From Marsupella aquatica (taxonomy: Eukaryota > Marchantiophyta): a DNA stretch of 64,000 nt. Within the stretch, counting starts at the first letter, position 1. Every line of letters begins with the position of its first letter. The DNA lies in the NCBI GenBank assembly GCA_973895155.1, contig OZ316898.1:19654001-19718000 (forward strand), read 5' to 3'. Positions 10,535 to 21,403 of the stretch are shown here, piece by piece. A program made the position numbers and the translations under genes. The notes beneath the pieces were generated by a model. The model did no database searches and was not told the DNA's origin. It worked only from the letters and a program-made list of their open reading frames with translations.

Positions 10535-12464
10535 CCTGGACCTGCAAATGATTCAACCAATCATAGAGAATTCAAGATTTTATCAGGATTGATCGATAGC
10601 CTTGTCCAGTAAGAAGTTAGATTTTGTTGATTCGTATACTAAGCCTTCTTTCGGGCTAATTAAGGGTGGATCCCAGAGATCTCCATAACTGCCAGCAGGC
10701 GCAATCCATCAGAAAAGCTGCACATCGAAGCTTTGTTTCCAAATGTTGATTGATTTCTCAAAATCGTACATAGCTCCGAAACGAGTTACATAAGAGGAGC
10801 AACACATTGCACTATGATGACCCCAACGAAATTAATGCCACCAACGTAATTTTACGAGACTTTGCGTCCAGCATCACCTTAATTAGAAGATGATCTAACT
10901 GAGACGTGCTGAGCTGCTGCTGCCTCGATCTTCTACCAATCCTTCGCTGATAAAACAGCGTGCAACCTCCAGAAGGATGAATTCAACTGCCTGTCGTCAG
11001 AATATTGCTCGATCTCCGCATGGGGAATCGACGTGCGGTTAGGCTGAAGAGAACTGTCCAGTACTTCCACAGCTGACGATCGACTTCTCCCGACGACCTT
11101 GAAAACTCTCCAGCAACCTCAACGCTGGTTCAGATTTAGTTCCCGTCCAAGAGGCTCCAGGTGTAGCGAAAATCATGTAAAGCAGAATCGAGGATTCGGA
11201 AATAAAGTGGGATCGACTGAGCTTTCGTTTAAAATACTGGCCTGTACAGTGAAGGCGGGGCAGTGACTAGAAGCGGACTGTTAATGGTTTCTGCAAGCAC
11301 TTCGCAAAAGAACGTATTATCGTCGGACGGTAGGTGTGGTTCCCAACTCGATCTGCCTGGGTTGAATCATCGTCATGAGCTCCCGGATGAGCAACAATAG
11401 ATTATTGGTTGGCTTGTCGAGAGACTGGTGACCTGCACAAGCCTCGCCCGATTATTACAGTGAGTCGCTGGGGAGCTCGCCATGATGATTGCTGGAGGAA
11501 GAAGGTCAACACGGGTTTACTTACAGCATTATTTTGGGATTTTCGTATTAAGTGAAGTTTGGCTTATGCCAACAAATGATCAAACTTTGGAGCATGTGGC
11601 TTGACAACCGATCAACTTAGAAGTGTTGTAGAAGCATGTCGCTAGTAAAAGATATTGTAGTCAATGGGAGTATGGGAGGCTCTGGGTTCATTTCAGCTGG
11701 GCACCCCCACCTACACCAGATGGGTTTGAATTAGGAATAAAGTACAGTGTCATAAGTGATGGCCTCAGTAATCGCATTTGGATTTTGCCCAAAAATGTGC
11801 AAGCTGACATTGTGTGAAAGCAATGATGTATTGACTTGTCATAATTGCCGAGTTAGTGAAGGGAAGGTGATCCACCTTTCTTGTCTGCCCACCATCAGTC
11901 AAGCTCTGAAATGGCATGATCTGATAACTTGAATTAATGGCCAATATTGGGTTTGGACTTGTCCGACAAATAGGGCCTCTGGGGTCCGAAAATGACATAT
12001 GTTGCCCCGGTCAATCCTGGGCGGCCGGGTGATAGGGTCGGGCCGGGCGGGAGAGTTTGGGAGGGTTCGGGAGAGTCCGGGACCGGCCCGGGGATAGTTC
12101 AGGAAATTTTGGTCGTGGCCAGGGAATCAACAACTATAATAAAGAAGCCCGCCAAAAGTAATCAATCGTCCCTCTACAAACTCAGATTTTGTGGGAACAA
12201 AGCCTGACCATTGGATTTATGTTAGGTTTAATTCTAACCCTAGATCAGCTAGAACTAAGTGTCCACCAAAGCAAATAGGACCTTAGGGTAAGTAGGTGAT
12301 AATAATTATGAGGGGCAGTAATAATTATAAGGGGAGACCCAAGGGGTACAAGTATACCAAGACATTTTGGTACACATAAATATATTTAATAGAGGTACTC
12401 AATCATTACATGCTAAAAGCCTATGTATCTAAAAGGAAATAGATGTAAAATTAGGAATACTGGC
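10535..12464. other. Intergenic, no gene seen
   Basis: No protein family could be read on either strand. The only notable structure is the G-run tract at 12018-12092. Confidence 0.45.
12018..12092 (+). other. G-run tract with G-quadruplex potential
   Basis: About ten runs of three or more G occur within 75 bases, separated mostly by short loops, in an otherwise AT-rich neighbourhood. Confidence 0.7.
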
Positions 12465-12870
12465 CCCGATTATGCGTTCTTTGAATGTGAATAGCAGAGA
12501 GTACAATAAAAGAATTATCAAAATATATTTTTGATTCATATTCTTTGAAGATTAATGAAATGATAAAAAAACCTATCATTTTAATAGTCATAAGTAATAT
12601 ATCATTCTCCTTGATGTGCACAGGTTTTTTTAATGCACATTCATATTCTATGCACATATGTTGTGGTGGGATCATACTACCTATATTTGGTTAATATAAA
12701 TATTTAAAAATTATCACATAAAACTGGCATGTATATATATCATAGTCATGTCATAAGTTTTTCCCATGTAATGATGACCATGCACATGATGACCATAGAG
12801 TTACAGTCTAGAGGTTTCTCTCTAGACCCTAGCTTGTGAAAAGTAGGCTACAATTCGCGCTTTATTAGTA
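12465..12870 (+). repeat. Dispersed repeat family A, copy 1
   Basis: It starts 'ttctttgaatgtgaatagc' after 'gcg' and ends 'attagtaagatg'. In between it shares many blocks with 55913-56300: 'gattaatgaaatgat', 'ttaatagtcat', 'tatgcacat', 'gttgtggtggg', 'gatgaccatagagtta', and 'tctagaggtttctctctaga'. It is about 400 bp and AT rich, without coding capacity. No terminal inverted repeat is obvious, so it is probably a non-autonomous transposon or a fragment of one. Confidence 0.7.
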
Positions 12871-13249
12871 AGATGAAATAAACTAAAATGGATGTATGTG
12901 ATTGTGAAAATTATATTTTTTAATGGGAGTGAACTTAAGTAATTTTTTTTTTCAAAAAGCTAAAAACTAATTATTTGAGGCCAATTAAAAAAAAGTCATG
13001 GAAAAGTGGAAACCTTTGTCTAAACTATTTTTAAAAATTTTGTCAGATTTATCCATGAACCTCATTTAAAATAAAATGCTTGCCCTTTAGCCTGCCCACA
13101 AAAACATAATTAAACTCTATGATGTAGTGGCTACTATCTTGGGTCTCTAATTTTTATGTGCAACGCACGGGTTATTGAACACGACCACAACAACTATATA
13201 ATCATTCAAGATCACACATAACATGTCTCACCACTACATCGCAAAGCGT

Positions 13250-13974
13250 TTTTGTTTTTGCCTTGCCTTGACATGTTTTTTTAACCTTTACATATTTATT
13301 TCTTCCCAACATCTTTATCTTGTTTTGATATATTTTTCTCACATTCATATCTTTATCTCACCATGACATTTTTTCTCACCCTCGACATCTTTTCTTTCCT
13401 TGAGAACTTTTCTCACTTGGCTTGATATCTTTTTCTGGCCTCAAAATCTTATGTTTTTCTAATCTTGCCATACTTCCTCACCTTCAGATCTTTTCCTCAC
13501 CCTTGACGTTTTTTCTCTCCTTGAGATCTTTCCTTCATCTTTACATCTCTTTGTCACCTCACCCAGTTTCTCTCCTTGACATTTTTCTCACCTCCACTTC
13601 TTTTTCTCATCAACAGCTTTTTCCTGGCTTTTTTCACCTCAATATCTTTTCCTCACGTCAACATCTTTTCTCATCTGGACGTGTTTATCACTTTCACATT
13701 TTTTGCTCACCTTAACAATTAACTTCTCCCCTAGACATCCTTTATCCCCTCAACATCTTTTATGTCCTTGACATTTTTTGCTCACCAAGATATCTTTTAT
13801 CTTTTTGACATATTTTCTCACCCCGAAATCATTTATCACCTTGAAATTTTTTACTCACCTTGACATCTTTTCTTTTCTCTCCTTGACATCTTTCATCACC
13901 TCAACATCTTTTGTTCACTTCAACATCATTTCTCTCCTCAACATCTTTTATGCAAAGCACGCACATTAGGCTAG
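13250..13974 (+). repeat. Hairpin-ended minisatellite repeat, copy 2
   Basis: More than 25 degenerate units of roughly 20-28 bases with the core 'tcaacatcttttctcacc' run for 700 bases. They end in a weak hairpin region (gcaaagcacgc) and CTAG at 13971-13974, followed by T. The opposite-strand relative at 475-690 has the same core and the same CTAG|T end. A related hairpin-like motif (gtgcaacgcacggg) sits just before the array near 13160. Confidence 0.65.
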
Positions 13975-14012
13975 TATAGAATAATATCCTACAAATGACC
14001 CATTTTTGAGCC

Positions 14013-14127
14013 CACAAGTTGTCATTTGTACTGTGTGAAAACCGGGATGGCATTGGACCACGTTAGATTGCACAAGTTGTCATTTGTATTGTGTGAAAAC
14101 CGGGATGGCATTGGACCACGTTAGATT
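14013..14127. repeat. Tandem duplication, 58-bp unit x2
   Basis: Copies at 14013-14070 and 14071-14127 differ by one or two bases and share 'aaaaccgggatggcattgga'. Confidence 0.9.
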
Positions 14128-15994
14128 TCTCGTATCACCCTTCCCTTTGCCTCGTTATTCAACGTATAACGGATTGGTCCTTGTTGCATTCAGGTCCAAA
14201 ATCAAATTCTCCTTCACATTTCGAGGTGATTGACTTGGAGTAGAATGGCGCAGGAGGTTGTTCTACTTTGCTACTAGGTATTATGGTCAAGGGATTTGAG
14301 AGTTGTTATGTCGGACATTGATGCGCGTTCTCTCCATCGACTGCAAAATCGAATAACACACACACGTTGTTGCTCTCCAATTTGTACCTGTCTATAGGAC
14401 GACGGAGCCTTTCAACGAGAACGACGAGTTTGAAGGAAAGTTTCAACTTACTTAAATCGACTCGCCAAGCAACTCGGCCATTAGCCAGTATCTTAACTCG
14501 TGAGTTTCAAAGATCTGTAAACACATCATACAATCGAATTGGAAACGATGTGGAAAGGTTTTGGGTAAGGTGAGCGATGTCATTTTTCTCGGATGCGAAT
14601 AGCTTCGTATATCGTCCTTTGCAAGCATGCATCCGGCAGCTCAAATCAGTTCCTGCTTCAAAAATTGATTAGGAAGGATTTGTGCAGAAAGATCTCGGGC
14701 AACGTACGGCGAGTTGTGAGCATTTTTTCATCTTGTCAATCTTCTTAGTTAAGTCACGTTCGAGAGCGGTTTCGTTGGCTTTAATCCCTCTCGAGCTGAT
14801 CTTACGTTTCCCACACGGAGCTGAAAGAAACTTTTGCTCAGAAATCGTTAGTAAAAGTTGCGCACAGAGGTTTGAGGCGAGGCGAGGCGAGGTGCTTGAT
14901 TTGCGCTGTAACGTATTGTGTTCCAATTTAGCGCACAACAGTAGCGTTCAAGGTGAGGAACTTCCAAACCAGCTCAAATTTGTCGATCCCATCGAAACGA
15001 CGTTGTAGTGGCGGAATCATGGATAAATGCCTGGGTGATTTTTCAAGTGCATAGCGAAAGTGAGAATTAGTTCGATACAAATTCCAATGAACAGTAAGAA
15101 ATATTTCACATGTCTGCCCCAAAAAATTCCAACCCCGTAATAGTCACATGCGCGAGGAAGTGCAGGGAATGCATTTTGAGCTTGGATTTGGAGTTCGAAA
15201 CACACAGAACTGTCGTCGGAGACTGTATTGATAACAGTAAGTTGTCGGTCAGCTGGAAACATGGAACATTTAAAAGAACACGTTGCAAATCTTCACTCAA
15301 TGACATTGAAAATGATAGGAATCGATGATCAATAGTTGTGTGCAAAGAATAGCTGTTTGTATTCAGAGTCTCAGCAAGTACAAGCATATTGGAACAATCT
15401 GTGCCGCAAAAGTTTCGAGGCTTCACTTTGTGCCTAATGGATAACTCGTGTAAAGATGTTGGAAAAACTCTCCTAACTTGCGTCTTGCCAATTCAATAGA
15501 TGGTCACTCACATTTCGTATTCTAACACAAACAGTATAAAAACTGATTTAAAACCTCAAATCTTCTCAGTGAGCACCGTGCCTCAATAGTGAACTACTAA
15601 TTAGTCTACCAGAGGCGGTGATTTCCGAAGTATACTAACAAACGTTTGCTGCCTCTAACAGTTTAGAGGCGTAAATCACAATCCTGTACATTTTAGATAT
15701 CCTTGTCAGCTCAAACTTCCGTAATAAAGGAAGGGTGCTGCGTCACTCCTAATTATGAAGAAACTTCTGCAAATGTTGCGTGAGAGTTGGTTTCTTCCAA
15801 AAGAGTCTTGCTTATTATGAAGCCTGGAGATTCCAGACCGTCCTGAACCGACCATGTAACTATGTAAACCAATATGGAACTATCATGATGACTCTGTGGC
15901 TGAAAGTTAAACTGGTCCAGGAGGGTGAGACTATCAGATCAGCCGTAATATGAGAAACAATTACAATTCATCAATCCATCGCCCGTCATGACCT
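14128..15994. other. Intergenic, no gene seen
   Basis: Several open frames of 60-108 codons occur here on both strands. They overlap one another, lack family motifs and show no convincing splice structure. I do not call a gene. Confidence 0.4.
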
Positions 15995-16993
15995 CTAGCA
16001 TCCACAGGGGGCATGGCAGCAGCAAGTGCAAGCCCAGCAAGCAATTAAGGCAGCAGCCAGAGTTTTAGCACCCGGCTTCCTCTTCTTCTTCTGCTCCAAC
16101 TTCTTATCGTAAGGGTAGCCAACCGGGGCGGGGGCCTGCTCCTGATTGTAGTAATAGTGGTGGTGGAAATGTCTCTCAGATCCGCTCCCTGTCCAGTGTC
16201 CACTTCCAGTTGCAGTTGCCCCTGGAGGAGGCGTTCCTGGCTGAATTTGGTTGCCATTACCATCATAGTAGACGTAATCACCTTTGGGCATGGGTCCGTT
16301 CTTAGGACCCTGAGTTATGAAGCCCCCTTGTGGACCCTGCCAATTGGATTGCTGAGATCCATTGGCCGCTGGAGCCCCCTGTACATACCCTCCTCCTGCT
16401 TGATTCTGCCCCTGCCAATTGGGTTGCTGGGATCCATTGGCAGGTGGAGCTCCCTGAACGTACCCTCCTCCTGCTTGGTTGGTGCCTGAATTGACTGGGA
16501 CTCCTTGCTGCACGTTCCTCTCTTGCCAGTTTGCTGATTGTTGTTGCTGTTGAGGTCCTGGACCATTAGCCTGCTGAGGAGCTTGAATATATCCTCCTCC
16601 TACAGGCCCTGGGCCTGCTGCTGACTTGCTATTGCCCTGATTCGTAGGAGTTGCAGGGCCTGTCGGGCCACCTTGCTGGTTGTCATTCCAAACGGGTGCA
16701 GAGCCCTGAGTGTAAGCACCACTACCGTTCGACCACAGCTGATTGTTACCAGCTTTGCTAGAAGTCTTCACATTCTCCGGAGCAGCATTCCCAGCAACAT
16801 TGCCGGACTTGTTGGAGCTAACATTGGGGTAGCCAACAGAGTTAGGATTGCCGGCTTTGTTGGTGCTAACGTTCGGGTAACCACCCGAGTTATTCACGGA
16901 TCCATTGTTGTTGTTGCGTCCGTTTGAAGATCCTGTGAATGGCACCAGTCCGCCTCGCCGAGCCGCCTCACTGTCGGGACGAGCGCCTGACAT
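15995..16993 (-). CDS. Asn/Gln/Gly-rich protein with C-terminal cysteine-cluster tail (CYSTM-like)
   Basis: This is a single-exon frame of 332 codons from ATG 16993. Residues 1-270 are low complexity, rich in Asn, Gly, Gln, Ser and Pro, and include near-identical repeats of a unit containing QAGGGYVQGAP and ANGSQQPNWQG. A His/Tyr patch (HFHHHYYY) and a Lys/Arg stretch (KKLEQKKKRKPGAK) follow. The last 22 residues are hydrophobic with seven cysteines (ACWACTCCCHAPCGC). A Gln/Pro/Gly-rich head, a basic hinge and a cysteine-rich hydrophobic tail is the layout of plant CYSTM proteins, small tail-anchored or lipidated stress proteins. This one is longer and more Asn/Gln rich than usual. Membership is inferred from layout, not from a definite motif. 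The composition is prion-like, so it may self-associate. Confidence 0.7.
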   Translation of the reverse strand: MSGARPDSEAARRGGLVPFTGSSNGRNNNNGSVNNSGGYPNVSTNKAGNPNSVGYPNVSSNKSGNVAGNAAPENVKTSSKAGNNQLWSNGSGAYTQGSAPVWNDNQQGGPTGPATPTNQGNSKSAAGPGPVGGGYIQAPQQANGPGPQQQQQSANWQERNVQQGVPVNSGTNQAGGGYVQGAPPANGSQQPNWQGQNQAGGGYVQGAPAANGSQQSNWQGPQGGFITQGPKNGPMPKGDYVYYDGNGNQIQPGTPPPGATATGSGHWTGSGSERHFHHHYYYNQEQAPAPVGYPYDKKLEQKKKRKPGAKTLAAALIACWACTCCCHAPCGC

Positions 16994-18057
16994 CCCTCTA
17001 AAGTTTTCTCAGAAAGAATCAATCTGAAGCGTCGAGACTGACTCTGTCAATGTAGAATGTAGAATGCAGATCTAAAACCGCAGTCGTTCGAGACCGAAAC
17101 TACCCAACGAAGTGATTCAACTAATCTTCAAGCTTTCTAAATGCCCGACGTCTCTAATGCCTCAGAGCTCGCCTCAGAGCTTCAACGAAATCAATGGAGA
17201 TGAGCTTATCTATCAAAGAGTTACTCAAGTCTCCAATCTTGGAGCCCCAAGTGCTCTCAAAAAAGCTCTCTGAATTCTGTCTGCTCAAGAATGCCAATAT
17301 ATGGGCTGTCTGTTTCCTCCCCCACCGCAATCTGCTCCTCTGCACACAAACTTGGATTGAATTCGAAGTTCTCCCAGTCCACAATCTTCCCCCGGTTCCA
17401 AGCAACACACAGTTCGTCCCTGCATCAACTTGGGTGCAGACGCAACTATATGTTGGTCCCGGCTGAATCCCATCGATGCCATTGAATATGCAGAGATTTG
17501 TCAGTTCTTTGACACGTCGATCTTCGGCCCCCTTCAAACCCTCCTGAAATGCCACGTATCTTCAAGCGAAGGTCCCTTCCGCCACAGCTGGAACGTCGGG
17601 ACCCACTCCGACCGATGGTTCTAAGCATCCACCGTCGAGAAACTTCGAAATCTGGAGGAAACCAATGTATTATCTGAAGGTTTATACGTCTAACCACTGG
17701 ATTTAAATTATCCTCGACGGAGACTTCGTTTCGACTCCAAGTACTGTAGAGTGCTACCTGGCCATTGGACGGGGCGACCGGCTGGGGCCGGTGATTGCGA
17801 GGTGGCGCCAAAGTAGTCCTCTGTGAAACAGCGTGTCGGTGGGTTTGTTACCGGGACGGGATTGCCAAGTGCCCGGTTTCGAGAGGGCAACGGCGCTGGG
17901 AGACCGTGTCTGCGGATTTGACGCGGTCGGTTGTTTCTTGGCGTGTCAATTGACGACGGCCACCGCTTGCAGTAATCGGACGCACGCTGACAGTGTAACA
18001 TGTTATTGTGATCTCTAAATAGAGCCTCTCAAACATTGGAAAAAAAAAAACAATCCT
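16994..18057. other. Intergenic, probable upstream region
   Basis: This is the region upstream of the minus-strand gene at 15995-16993. Moderately long frames exist on both strands between 17154 and 17811, but none is recognisable. Confidence 0.35.
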
Positions 18058-18238
18058 CACATGTGTCCCGATTTGTACTGCGACTTAGCAAAACTGGGCT
18101 TAGCAAAACTGGGTATAGCCCGGCAATGAATTTTAGGGCTCTTAGATTTCAGAGGCACATGTGTCCCGATTTGTACTGCGGCTTAGCAAAACTGGGTATA
18201 GCCCGGCAATGAATTTTAGGGCTCTTAGATTTCAGAGG
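18058..18238. repeat. Tandem duplication with nested 15-bp duplication
   Basis: A 98-bp copy (18058-18155) is followed by an 83-bp copy (18156-18238). The first is longer because 'cttagcaaaactggg' is itself duplicated inside it. Otherwise the copies are nearly identical. Confidence 0.9.
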
Positions 18239-18482
18239 GGTCATGGCAGTATGTGAAATGACAAGGTGAATCAATGAACATATTGAAACTGGGTCCTCTC
18301 CTCTTAGCAATCGGCCCTCACTCACGAATCCCGGGTGTGACTGGTCAGGCCTCACATTTGGTGCCTGATTAGTCATTCCCACTGCCATGGGTCACACAAC
18401 ACTCGAGAACAAGGTCACTCACTAAAATTCATTGTATTTGAGATGCCCTAATGATATAGAGTAACATAAAAGTTAATGTCTG

Positions 18483-18800
18483 CTGACAGTGTAAGAACAT
18501 TGAGATCCCCAGTCATATTGAGTAACATACGTTGATGGCTGCAGACAGTGTAAAGCATCATGCTCTCTAATCCTATACAGTGAAGTAAACGTAAATCACT
18601 GACAGTGTGAACGATTGCGATCTTCAATCACACATAGTAGTAACTTAAACGTTAACACCTGCTGACAGTGTCAAATGCTGTGATCTCTTATCGTGAGGAG
18701 TAACATGAATCGAGATGCCTGATGACATTGTAAAACATAGTGCTTTGTGGAATCACAATGAAAGTACAGTGGTAATGCCAACTTTCAGTGTAAAACTAGT
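18483..18800. repeat. Degenerate tandem array with 60-bp period
   Basis: The motif CTGACAGTGTAA and its variants start at 18483, 18542, 18599, 18662, 18722 and 18782, spacings of 59, 57, 63, 60 and 60. Each is followed by a version of 'catNNtgatctc' and then 'gagtaacataaacgtt'. A further unit at 17987 lies beyond the duplication at 18058-18238. No protein-coding role is evident. Confidence 0.8.
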
Positions 18801-19153
18801 TGATCTTGACTTCTAGCAGTAAGGCTAAAGCTGACTTACTGTTTTAGCTTACATGTCTTTTACACCTATTGTATTATAAGTGTCTGAGCATATTTTTTGC
18901 TGTTTTGCAAAGGATTTCAAATTACACAAACATGCACCCTGCTTCCGTGGAAAAATACTTTGTTTTGCAAGTCATCTCTAAATTTTATGTGGCTTACATG
19001 CGTCCAGGATATATTTACACACAAGTATCTCAACTTTTAAAAGAAACTCTTTTTTTTACACAAGGTCGTGAGGGCCATGGAAAAAGATCCTGGACTGAGC
19101 TTGTGAACCCTGCAACCCCCACCAACATGACAAGCCTTACACCCTCGATCACT

Positions 19154-19509
19154 TGTTGAGCATAGACGACATTCGCAACCTCGTTTGCAACGGCAAGCCC
19201 ATGAACCATCCAACGCACAATAGTCGACACAGAGAGATACGTGGTTCACCTCCACATGAGACTACGTCCACGGGAACACACAAGAGTTTTACTGCACTCT
19301 AGATCGACCGACCATACCAAGCATCCATAGCACAAGCTCTCATTATCTCTCAACTAGCTCCGTAACAATGAGCCTAAGTTCCACTAGGGTCTGGCATCAG
19401 CCCTGGCTATATATACAATAGCACTACCGTTAACATTAGCTAAATTCTAACCCGAGTTAGACTAACTGTGGTTAGCTCATGAGTCACAAGACTAGAACAA
19501 TATCTAACA
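19154..19509 (-). mobile_element. Solo LTR of a Copia-type element with TCACT target-site duplication
   Basis: On the minus strand the element begins TGTTAGATATTG and ends GCTCAACA (356 bp). It has a TATA box (tatatata near 19400-19410) and the 'cccgtggacgtag...gaaccacgta' stretch typical of the R-U5 part of plant Copia LTRs. The five bases on both sides are identical (TCACT at 19149-19153 and 19510-19514). No internal sequence is attached, so it is a solo LTR left by LTR-LTR recombination. Confidence 0.88.
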
Positions 19510-19708
19510 TCACTTTCCCTTCAATGTCTCCCTTGCTGTGCAACCATATAGGTTTTTCTTGGGCTCAATGGAAGCAGGTTTGGAAATCTTTCCAATGAGC
19601 CTAATATTTCCAACTTTCATTAAGAAAGGAGGGCTGTAAATTTCCAAACATGGTTGTCTTGTTTCCACGTCATATTTCCTCTCTGGTGTAATATGTATTA
19701 TCTGAGCA

Positions 19709-19844
19709 CAATCATGGGTTTGGCTGAGGTCCATGTGGGTTACTCAAGTCTATACAGACATTTTTGCAGCCTGAGACAATCATGGGTTTGGCTGAGGTCC
19801 ATGTGGGTTACTCAAGTCTATACAGACATTTTTGCAGCCTGAGA
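19709..19844. repeat. Perfect tandem duplication, 68-bp unit x2
   Basis: 19709-19776 is repeated identically at 19777-19844, starting 'caatcatgggtttggctgag'. Perfect identity implies a very recent event or an assembly artefact. Confidence 0.92.
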
Positions 19845-20391
19845 GCGCAGAGGCTCGTTAGGGCCTCCTCTTCTAGGGCCATGACGTCATTAGAAATAAA
19901 ACCCCTTTAGTCACTGAAATCCAATGAGCCTGACCATAAAGTCCCTAAGCTTTTTCGACCTAAATTAACCTGATTCACAATTGGGTTACACTTTTTATGT
20001 GATGAGTGGTTTCTCGAAAGGGTTTTGACTCATGTTTTCGCTTACTTCAAACCTTCATTAGTTTCTTAAAAAATTCGAGGAATCCTCCATTGGAGACCTT
20101 TACATTCATCAAGCAGTGAAAAGACTATTCTACACATTATTGTCCCAAAATCTTTTGCGCGTAGATTTCATGGTCATAATTAGGGATCATGAACTACTGC
20201 CCATAGATCATTAAGGATTATCCACCTTGACATTGCAATTCGTCTTATTTGCAGCACAATCTCCTATTATTTCTTCCAGTCTTCATTAACTGAGTTATCT
20301 TTGTTGTTTAAGATCTGTAGGTTAGAGCTCACGAGAGCACTGCTCAATTTTCACGACCTTCCTGAATAGAATCAAGTTGTTCACATTGTGT
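19845..20391. other. Intergenic, no feature seen
   Basis: No gene, RNA or repeat could be read in this AT-rich stretch. Confidence 0.4.
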
Positions 20392-20940
20392 TCAATCTAT
20401 GGCTTCCAATGAGTAGAAGTCGTTTGACTGGTATTGTGGTCCATGGAGCATCGTCTTCAAATCCCAATCCCACATTCTGGCAGTCATCCATTGCGTTTCA
20501 TTCTCTCCTCGGCCAGCACGTTCACTTCCTGGCACTGATTCAATAACATGGACTCGTCCTCTCAAATCAATCAGCTCAATCCTATTGAGTCTGTAATTCA
20601 CAGTAGGTTTGTATTTCTCCAGCCAGTCAATTCCCACAATACCATCCACGTAAGATGTTGTGAGACCCGGTGTCACAAAAAAGTCATCCTGTGCAAAAAA
20701 GTCATCAATCTGATAAGGAGCTGAAAGAACCTCATAGTCTGCCGGCATCCTTGTTCCGGGACCATTCCCTGTATCAAGAGAGACCCAGGTAGGTGGCTCC
20801 TTCTTCACCATCGAGAGTCTCGCTCTCTTGGCGATTTCAGGCTTCAAGATGTTTACATTTGATCCCATTGACACACATAAAAGGGCAGACACTCCATTCA
20901 TCAACACTCGAAGGCGCATCAAGGGACTTCTCTGAGACAT
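20392..20940 (-). CDS. Retropepsin-like protein lacking the catalytic Asp-Thr/Ser-Gly
   Basis: From ATG 20940 the frame gives 182 residues. The same frame stays open upstream to a stop at 21016-21018, so an earlier exon could splice in (TTGGCAG|GGGG near 21008). The segment VDGIVGIDWLEKYKPTVNY matches the 'ILGMDWL.KY.P.IDY' flap-to-C-terminal region of Ty3/gypsy-type retropepsins. NGVSALLCVSMGSNVNIL with EIAKRARL lies where 'ALIDSGASHSFIS..LAKRL' is expected. The catalytic aspartate position reads as a hydrophobic or Ser residue, so the enzyme is probably inactive. No gag, reverse transcriptase or integrase lies next to it. It is either a decayed retroelement fragment or a domesticated retropepsin-fold protein. 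Confidence 0.5.
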   Translation of the reverse strand: MSQRSPLMRLRVLMNGVSALLCVSMGSNVNILKPEIAKRARLSMVKKEPPTWVSLDTGNGPGTRMPADYEVLSAPYQIDDFFAQDDFFVTPGLTTSYVDGIVGIDWLEKYKPTVNYRLNRIELIDLRGRVHVIESVPGSERAGRGENETQWMTARMWDWDLKTMLHGPQYQSNDFYSLEAID

Positions 20941-21403
20941 GGATTTCCTATGGCCAAGGCTCTCCCTCTTCCCAGAGTCCGAAGATGACAAATCCCATTC
21001 ATCCCCCTGCCAATTTCAAAACCCAGCAAAGTCACGGGTCCAATTAACATTCAAAAACTGCACCGGATTCTTGAATAGACAAATTTTCTTTAATGCAGTT
21101 TTTTGTTCCGTGGCATTGTGCAGCGCAATCTGCAAACTACCGAATTTCTCATGGACAGGATCATTGTTCTATTAAGTAGCACTAATTTGCTATGCCCAAA
21201 GATCCTTACTGCCAGGGAGCACTGGAGCGATCACTGCAGATTAAATATTTACGTGCTAACTACAAGATGAGACTCTGAAACTATTACATTGAAGGGAAGA
21301 GTTTGACGAAGGTCTTGATCACGTTCTGGCGCGACCAATATGTCATTGTGTCTGATACCAAGAACGCATTGCACAGGCTACGAAACACCAAGTTCATAAT
21401 TAT

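Noticed and set aside
13422-13969. Plus-strand open frames of 97 and 63 codons rich in Ser, Phe and Leu
   Set aside because: They are translations of the pyrimidine-rich minisatellite and carry no protein features.
19510-19523. Polypurine-like tract (minus strand GAAGGGAAAGTGA) next to the LTR, suggesting a 3' LTR with attached element
   Set aside because: Its first bases are the TCACT target-site duplication matched on the other side of the LTR, so the purine tract is flanking host sequence and the LTR is solo.
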